DNA of 9,118 nucleotides from positions 62,017 through 71,134 of the forward strand of contig DCLG01000076.1 of assembly GCA_002320935.1 (NCBI GenBank), given 5' to 3'. This document shows, piece by piece, positions 5,203 to 9,118 of the stretch. Position 1 is the first letter of the stretch, and the number at the start of each line of letters is the position of its first letter. Source of the stretch: Pedobacter sp. UBA1654. Its GTDB lineage: Bacteria > Bacteroidota > Bacteroidia > Sphingobacteriales > Sphingobacteriaceae. Below the pieces are notes generated by a model. It searched no databases. It worked only from the letters and a program-made list of their open reading frames with translations, and had not been told where the DNA came from. The position numbers and the translations under genes are program-made.

Positions 5203-6652
5203 ATTCGATCAAACGCTTTTTCATTTCCCCGAAGTTACCCTTGTGATAGGCTATGCCGTGATAAAAGGATGCTGCATATCTCGCCCAGGAAATGTATATG
5301 GCAGGAAGGCCCGTTTTCCGGGCAAGCCAAAACATTCTATGACTCCATTTAGAGATCCAGTAACGCGTGCGATAGATTAGCTTTCTGGATTGCTCAGGAC
5401 GATTTGCATCTGGTTTAACACGCTTATCCGGTTGAAGCCCTTCTGGCGCCCAGGTTAAACGATATGCCAGACCTTCACGGCGCTGCCTGAACCCAGCAGC
5501 TTGTGTTTCTTCCACAAAGGCCCCATCTACTTCTTCCATCTGCAACCTCCCTTCCTGAATAGCATCCAGAATCAGATTACTAACCAACTCCGTGCGGGCA
5601 ATTACTACATTGGTCCCCTTTCCATCGGAAGAATACGGTTCCACCCAGGCATCACCAAATGCCACATCCGCTGTTTCGGAAACAACATCGTCGCAGAAGT
5701 TGCAGGCACTGCTCATGAAAAAACCCGCGCCCCAATCGCCATCGGCCAGGTGCCACCAGTCTCTATTGAACTGTTGTCCATCATTAAGACGCAGCATGGC
5801 GTTATACCAGTTAGCCGGACGGTCCGGGTATTTGTAGCGATATTCGACTTCCTTTACCTGCTGAAAAGGAACTTTCATTTGCCAGGCGAAGCTCTCCGCA
5901 AAATGAGCACTCTTCATGTGGCCACAGAAAAGACCCAGGGTAAAGTTGATGCGCTCCCGAAAAACAGGATCTTCCTGACGAAGCAGCTGAACTGCCTTGA
6001 TCATACACGGCAAAGCGACAACTGCATAGCGACCAGGCGTTTCCTTTATGCTACGTAACATATCCGATAGCTCCACCGGGTAATACCGGGACTTCGCACC
6101 TTCATTTAGCTCTTCCTGATTTCGGGCTATGCGGTATTTAAAAAATCTTCCATCTTTCTGTGGATCCTTAACAGCTACCACATGCGCTACGCCGTCGATT
6201 AAACCCTTCCGCAGCAGCTCTGAAGCAACCCAGGTCACCATGCCCCCTGAACTTCCTTGCAAGCGAAAATCACTTTCCAGCACGTGCCCAACGAAGGCCG
6301 TTTGAAAACGGCCAACCGTATCACTTTGGTGCCGGGTTTTAGGGAAATTCCTTTCCGACAGTTCATCTTCTTTACGTGAACCAGGAGAAAAAGGGCAGCT
6401 CGTGCTGAAGCTTGCTGACGGTGCTTTGTACCATTCAGAAGGGCCCTCAGGCTTATACAGGCCATAAGCGTCAAACTTCATTTTAGCATTGATGCCCTGA
6501 AGCTGTGCCTGTGCTGCACAGCTTCCACAGCCAATACATAAACCAGACTTAACAATATCTTGTGGACTGTACAGTGCTGATCGATGACTTCCAACCAGTG
6601 TTTTTGCTTCTGCCGCTTCACTGTTAATTGTTAAATTTCCCTTTTCACTCAT
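5192..6652 (-). CDS. FrhB-like iron-sulfur flavoprotein (coenzyme F420 hydrogenase/dehydrogenase beta-subunit family)
   Basis: This 486-residue protein belongs to the FrhB/FdhB family, whose characterised members carry Fe-S clusters and flavin and move electrons. The N-terminal cluster motif is CIGCGSC (C39, C42, C45), with a distant C86 in TSCPFSP as the likely fourth ligand. Further conserved cysteines are in ALPCMIKAVQLL, LFCGHMKSAHF and ACNFCDDV, the last followed by the family phrase ADVAFGDAWVEPY. The region SSGGMVTWVASELLRKG is also typical. Family members recur in capsule and exopolysaccharide clusters beside pyruvyl transferases, where their exact role is unclear. Here the ATG overlaps the TGA of the upstream pyruvyl transferase (ATGA at 6652-6649), and GGAG lies 6 nt upstream of the ATG, suggesting translational coupling. 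It is unlikely to use F420 itself. A redox step on a sugar or carrier is a guess. Confidence 0.9.
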   Translation of the reverse strand: MSEKGNLTINSEAAEAKTLVGSHRSALYSPQDIVKSGLCIGCGSCAAQAQLQGINAKMKFDAYGLYKPEGPSEWYKAPSASFSTSCPFSPGSRKEDELSERNFPKTRHQSDTVGRFQTAFVGHVLESDFRLQGSSGGMVTWVASELLRKGLIDGVAHVVAVKDPQKDGRFFKYRIARNQEELNEGAKSRYYPVELSDMLRSIKETPGRYAVVALPCMIKAVQLLRQEDPVFRERINFTLGLFCGHMKSAHFAESFAWQMKVPFQQVKEVEYRYKYPDRPANWYNAMLRLNDGQQFNRDWWHLADGDWGAGFFMSSACNFCDDVVSETADVAFGDAWVEPYSSDGKGTNVVIARTELVSNLILDAIQEGRLQMEEVDGAFVEETQAAGFRQRREGLAYRLTWAPEGLQPDKRVKPDANRPEQSRKLIYRTRYWISKWSHRMFWLARKTGLPAIYISWARYAASFYHGIAYHKGNFGEMKKRLIEFKK

Positions 6653-7755
6653 GACAACTCCAATAATTTAGGTGCTAAGGCCTGATCAAGGTATGCGTTT
6701 GAATCTGCCTGCAAGCGCTTAATTATTTCGTGAATCTGGGGATTCAATGGCTCTGATAAACGTGCCTCGTAAATTTCCGAAGGCGTATTTTCCATAATCA
6801 AATGCTTTTCAGCACCAAGCTTATTCATCAATCCCTGTACTTTGATACTCCGGTATGCCGAGGTTTCACAGACAAAAGGTTTAGAATTGATCAGGGAAAA
6901 AACACATCCATGGAAAAAGTTGGTTACAACAGCATTGGCACCAGCAATGAAGTTGGCGAAATCATGAGGATCAGCCGTAAGCCAATTCTCGTCTGCCCAA
7001 TCATTCCGGTAACCGATACTCACCAGAGGAAGTCCGGCAGCATCTGCCCAGGTCCGAACCTCCCGGATAAAGAAATCCGAAAAGTTGTGCCCATATACTG
7101 CCACGTAAGGTGCTTTAAATTGCGACAATTCCCTGCGCTCATAATTGATTGGAAACTGCAAACATGGATCCAGTACCATATCCGGCTTAAATCCTAAAGA
7201 TGCTTCAATGATTGCACTCGAATTATCGTCACGGACGGAGATATGATCAAAATGAAAAAGCTTGTTCGCCCAATCTTTGTCTAGTCCCCACGAAGCCTGG
7301 TAATTTCCAAAACTTGCTGCATAGGAAATCAAACGCTTTGTTCTTAGGCCATCCCCATAGAAAAGCGGACAGTAGCTGTACCAAGGGTGTGACAGGTTCC
7401 AGACCTCATCACTTCCAACCACCACCAGATCATAGTGATCCATTTCGGCAGGATTGTTAAGATCAAAGGGTGCTGACAGCGGTAACCCTTCAAACAATTT
7501 AAAGAACTTTTCTACTTTTTCACGATATAAAGCATGATCGGCTGCCGGAACGTGGGTCGGCAGAACGGGCTGAAGTGCACACTTCCACTCCGAGAAGTTC
7601 ACCCGGCTGGATTGATGATCCAGGATTACAGCATCATGTCCGCGCGCTTGCAGACCTTCAACAAGGCCTTTCGCCTGCCAATAACTTCCATAATTTATAC
7701 AACGGTGAAAGGTAAGTACCCCAATTTTCAGGCTATGACTTTTCGTATTTTCCAA
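6649..7755 (-). CDS. Polysaccharide pyruvyl transferase family protein (CsaB/WcaK-like)
   Basis: The family transfers pyruvate from phosphoenolpyruvate to a sugar as a ketal. In this 368-residue form, LKIGVLTFHRCINYGSYWQAKGLV begins at residue 9, the usual family N-terminus. GSDEVWNLSHPWY and RLISYAASFGNY mark the first lobe. NFFHGCVFSLINSKPFVCE marks the second lobe, with the family HG motif. I chose the TTG at 7755 as the start. The frame stays open to an ATG at 7839, but that would add 28 hydrophobic, A/T-coded residues foreign to the family, and would leave only 3 nt to the divergent phosphatase start, with no room for a promoter. A possible promoter lies at 7790-7819, upstream of the TTG. 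No Shine-Dalgarno supports either start. The gene is translationally coupled to the downstream FrhB-like gene, so the two products probably act in one pathway. Confidence 0.85.
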   Translation of the reverse strand: MENTKSHSLKIGVLTFHRCINYGSYWQAKGLVEGLQARGHDAVILDHQSSRVNFSEWKCALQPVLPTHVPAADHALYREKVEKFFKLFEGLPLSAPFDLNNPAEMDHYDLVVVGSDEVWNLSHPWYSYCPLFYGDGLRTKRLISYAASFGNYQASWGLDKDWANKLFHFDHISVRDDNSSAIIEASLGFKPDMVLDPCLQFPINYERRELSQFKAPYVAVYGHNFSDFFIREVRTWADAAGLPLVSIGYRNDWADENWLTADPHDFANFIAGANAVVTNFFHGCVFSLINSKPFVCETSAYRSIKVQGLMNKLGAEKHLIMENTPSEIYEARLSEPLNPQIHEIIKRLQADSNAYLDQALAPKLLELS

Positions 7756-7789
7756 ATGAATATATTTAATCTGAAGTAAACAGAATTGA

Positions 7790-7819
7790 CAATTTAGGTA
7801 ATGGTTGTAAAACAAAAAA
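7790..7819 (-). promoter_or_regulatory. Possible promoter for the pyruvyl transferase operon
   Basis: On the minus strand, TTTTTTG (7819-7813) and TAAATTG (7796-7790) resemble the Bacteroidota -33 TTTG and -7 TAnnTTTG boxes. The spacer is 16 nt, and one T is missing from the -7 box. Transcription would start near 7783 and leave a leader of roughly 28 nt before the TTG at 7755. The match is imperfect and the region is A/T-rich, so it is only a candidate. Confidence 0.3.
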
Positions 7820-7842
7820 CCGAACATTAAGTTTAACAAAGC

Positions 7843-8448
7843 ATGACTAAATTTCTACTAATCCGACATGCACCAACAGATGCTCTAGGTAAAAGCCTGT
7901 CGGGCAGACAACCCGGCATCCACCTTAATGAGGAGGGAAAAGCCCAGGCGGCAGCACTTGCCAGCGATCTTAAAAACTTACACATCAGTGCCATATACAG
8001 TAGTCCAATTGAACGTGCGCTGGAAACAGCAGCGCCACTGGCGAAGATACATCAGCTGCAATGTGTTGTTGACGCAGACTTCCAGGAACTGGATTTCGGC
8101 AGCTGGACGAATCAAACGTTTGACAAACTTCATGGAGACTCAGCATTTTCCCGATTCAATTCTTTTCGGGGCGGTACAAGAATACCAGCCGGAGAAATGA
8201 TGCTGGAGGCACAATGCAGAATTATCCGGGGTATGCAAAAGCTTGCTGCAAAACATCCGGAAAAGATTGTCGCAATTATTAGCCATTCCGATATGATTAA
8301 AGCGGCAATTGCTTTTTACACAGGCATGCCTATTGATATGATGCAACGCCTGGAGATTAGTCCGGCATCAGTTAGTATCATGGACCTATATGACGATTTC
8401 GCCAGCCTTCAGTTGTTAAATAAAACGCCAAACCTAAACTTAACATAG
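7843..8448 (+). CDS. Histidine phosphatase family protein (phosphoglycerate mutase-like)
   Basis: This 201-residue protein has all the landmarks of the histidine phosphatase superfamily. It has the RHA variant of the RHG motif at 8-10, with H9 as the expected phosphohistidine, and SSPIERALETA (53-63) with R58. FQELDFGSW (80-88) carries the candidate acid/base E82, and IISHSDMIKAA (145-155) the second catalytic H148. The pattern GIHLNEEGKAQA (25-36) is also standard, and the length matches CobC/GpmB-type phosphatases of about 200 residues. No signal peptide is present, so it is cytoplasmic. It is divergent from the pyruvyl transferase gene and may be unrelated to glycan synthesis. A role in removing phosphate from a sugar or nucleotide intermediate is possible but not shown. 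The ATG at 7843 follows TTTAACAAAGC with no Shine-Dalgarno. Confidence 0.92.
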   Translation: MTKFLLIRHAPTDALGKSLSGRQPGIHLNEEGKAQAAALASDLKNLHISAIYSSPIERALETAAPLAKIHQLQCVVDADFQELDFGSWTNQTFDKLHGDSAFSRFNSFRGGTRIPAGEMMLEAQCRIIRGMQKLAAKHPEKIVAIISHSDMIKAAIAFYTGMPIDMMQRLEISPASVSIMDLYDDFASLQLLNKTPNLNLT

Positions 8449-8525
8449 CGGTAACCCGGGCTTTACAGCGGGAGATTACTTTAGCAGTAAGATAAGAATG
8501 AACTTCATCGCTAAACTGAAATCCC

Positions 8526-8651
8526 ATGATTGTATTAGATATACTGTTCTATCTCTTGATGCTTTGCCTAGGTATAGTAGCAATTTTAGCCGTCGTAATT
8601 TGTATTGGTGCCTTCTTTTTTGAGCAGGACGAATATGAATATGAAGATTAG
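8526..8651 (+). CDS. Possible 41-residue single-pass membrane microprotein
   Basis: This short frame (ATG at 8526, TAG at 8649-8651) encodes a strongly hydrophobic stretch from about residue 2 to 32. It contains FYLLMLCLGIVAILAVVICI and then GAFFF, followed by a short acidic tail, EQDEYEYED. That organisation, one membrane-spanning helix and a charged soluble tail, is typical of real bacterial microproteins and unlikely in random non-coding DNA. There is no clear Shine-Dalgarno (upstream CTGAAATCCC). It sits 77 nt after the histidine phosphatase and about 100 nt before the 72-residue gene, all on the same strand. An overlapping 41-codon frame from 8498 has no such features. I do not recognise a family, and the function is unknown. 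Confidence 0.45.
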   Translation: MIVLDILFYLLMLCLGIVAILAVVICIGAFFFEQDEYEYED

Positions 8652-8753
8652 TAAATTTTGATTCACAGCTTTTACAAAATTACACAGACGTTTGTTGCCT
8701 AATCTGTACCGGCTTTTCTCAAACCTTTTGGGAATTTAAGATATTTTTACGGC

Positions 8754-8972
8754 ATGTGTATAGGAATCATTTACGACGACCATGCCAACGACACCTGGCA
8801 TAAGATAGCTGCAGATCTGCAAAGTGTGAAAGCTGCTTTAAAGACCATTAAATTACCACTCCCGATTGCATGCATTTACGATACAACAAAGGGTGATTTT
8901 ATCGAATTCAATGAAAAATACCTTGCATTCAAGAATGTACTTCTGGAATATGCGAAAAGTATCCAGTATTAG
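8754..8972 (+). CDS. Small hypothetical protein, 72 residues
   Basis: I do not recognise this protein. It begins MCIGIIYDDHANDTWHKI, has a central amphipathic helix-like stretch (AADLQSVKAALKTIKL), a hydrophobic strand (PIACIYDT), and a C-terminal helix-like segment (YLAFKNVLLEYAKSIQY). There is no signal peptide, membrane helix or metal-binding cysteine cluster, so a small soluble alpha/beta protein is likely. The start at 8754 has no Shine-Dalgarno, and the frame is open for about 16 further codons upstream without an ATG. A good intrinsic terminator follows 25 nt after the stop, which supports a real transcription unit ending here. Codon choice looks like that of the neighbours. Function is unknown. 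Confidence 0.6.
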   Translation: MCIGIIYDDHANDTWHKIAADLQSVKAALKTIKLPLPIACIYDTTKGDFIEFNEKYLAFKNVLLEYAKSIQY

Positions 8973-8997
8973 CCATTTTCTTTTATTCTAATACCGT

Positions 8998-9029
8998 AAA
9001 CGCTTTCAATTTGAAGGCGTTTATTTTTT
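8998..9029 (+). terminator. Intrinsic terminator after the 72-residue gene
   Basis: AAACGCTTTC (8998-9007) pairs with GAAGGCGTTT (9013-9022), forming a 10-bp stem with one G-U wobble and an AATTT loop. The run ATTTTTT follows to 9029. It lies 25 nt after the stop of the preceding plus-strand gene. On the minus strand no T-run follows the hairpin, so it acts in the plus direction and does not obviously serve the convergent gene at 9044. Confidence 0.85.
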
Positions 9030-9043
9030 CTAAGCGCCTTTAG

Positions 9044-9118
9044 CTATTGTTTTAAATCAGGACGGTCTACATAGCCGAACTCTTCATTCTCCTTCAACTC
9101 GGGATATTCAAAAGACCG
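9044..9118 (-). CDS. C-terminal end of an unidentified gene entering from the right edge
   Basis: On the minus strand the last 75 bp read open for 24 codons and stop at TAG (9046-9044). The peptide is RSFEYPELKENEEFGYVD followed by RPDLKQ. Its charged, balanced composition and ordinary codons look like a real protein tail, and it converges on the plus-strand terminator at 8998-9029. Too little is visible to name a family. The frame could still be chance, because 24 codons is short. Confidence 0.5.
   Translation of the reverse strand, partial: RSFEYPELKENEEFGYVDRPDLKQ

Noticed and set aside
5501..6058. 185-codon plus-strand frame opposite the FrhB-like gene
   Set aside because: It is antisense to a gene with clear conserved cysteine motifs, and its translation shows no family features. 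It is a shadow of the real coding strand.
7786..7813. TTGACA-N16-TAAAAC resembling a sigma70 promoter before the histidine phosphatase
   Set aside because: The -10 half matches poorly, and the window otherwise shows Bacteroidota-type promoter signals, in which the enterobacterial consensus is not used. It also overlaps the better-fitting minus-strand candidate.
8450..8475. CCCG...CGGG dyad after the histidine phosphatase stop as a terminator
   Set aside because: The stem is only 4 bp with a 10-nt loop and no T-run follows.

Overview
The window looks like part of a surface-polysaccharide or other glycan biosynthesis locus from a member of the Bacteroidota. That assignment is an inference. It rests on a good TAnnTTTG-type -7 element (TACCTTTG) upstream of one operon, on A/T-rich leaders that mostly lack a Shine-Dalgarno sequence, and on the gene content: sugar-nucleotide epimerases, a glycosyltransferase, and a polysaccharide pyruvyl transferase next to an FrhB-like iron-sulfur protein. 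No rRNA, tRNA, CRISPR array, transposase or phage gene is visible.

Layout. Positions 1-2022 (minus strand) hold a two-gene unit. Its promoter-proximal gene is a dTDP-L-rhamnose 4-epimerase-like enzyme. It is followed by a CDP-paratose 2-epimerase-like enzyme that runs off the left edge. Positions 2023-2576 are a 554-bp, A/T-rich divergent control region with one probable promoter and several inverted and direct repeats. Positions 2577-5202 (plus strand) hold a compact three-gene unit: a CmoB-like SAM methyltransferase, a small glycosidase-like TIM-barrel protein, and a GT9/heptosyltransferase-like glycosyltransferase. This unit converges with, and overlaps by 11 bp at the stops, a minus-strand pair at 5192-7755. 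That pair is a polysaccharide pyruvyl transferase followed, with an ATGA overlap, by an FrhB-like iron-sulfur protein. From 7843 the plus strand carries a histidine phosphatase, a possible 41-residue membrane microprotein and a 72-residue orphan protein ending in a good intrinsic terminator. The last 75 bp are the C-terminus of a minus-strand gene entering from the right.

How the genes may work together (inference). The epimerases would supply modified deoxy-sugar nucleotides. The glycosyltransferase would add a sugar, the methyltransferase and pyruvyl transferase would decorate the glycan, and the glycosidase-like protein would trim, edit or bind an intracellular glycan intermediate.

The most striking object is the glycosidase-like gene at 3364-4248. 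Its first ten residues already contain the WNEP acid/base motif that normally lies on strand 4 of a clan GH-A barrel. The sequence expected for strands 1 to 3 is at its C-terminus. An in-frame stop two codons before the start rules out a missed N-terminus. The gene therefore reads as a complete, naturally circularly permuted (beta/alpha)8 barrel.
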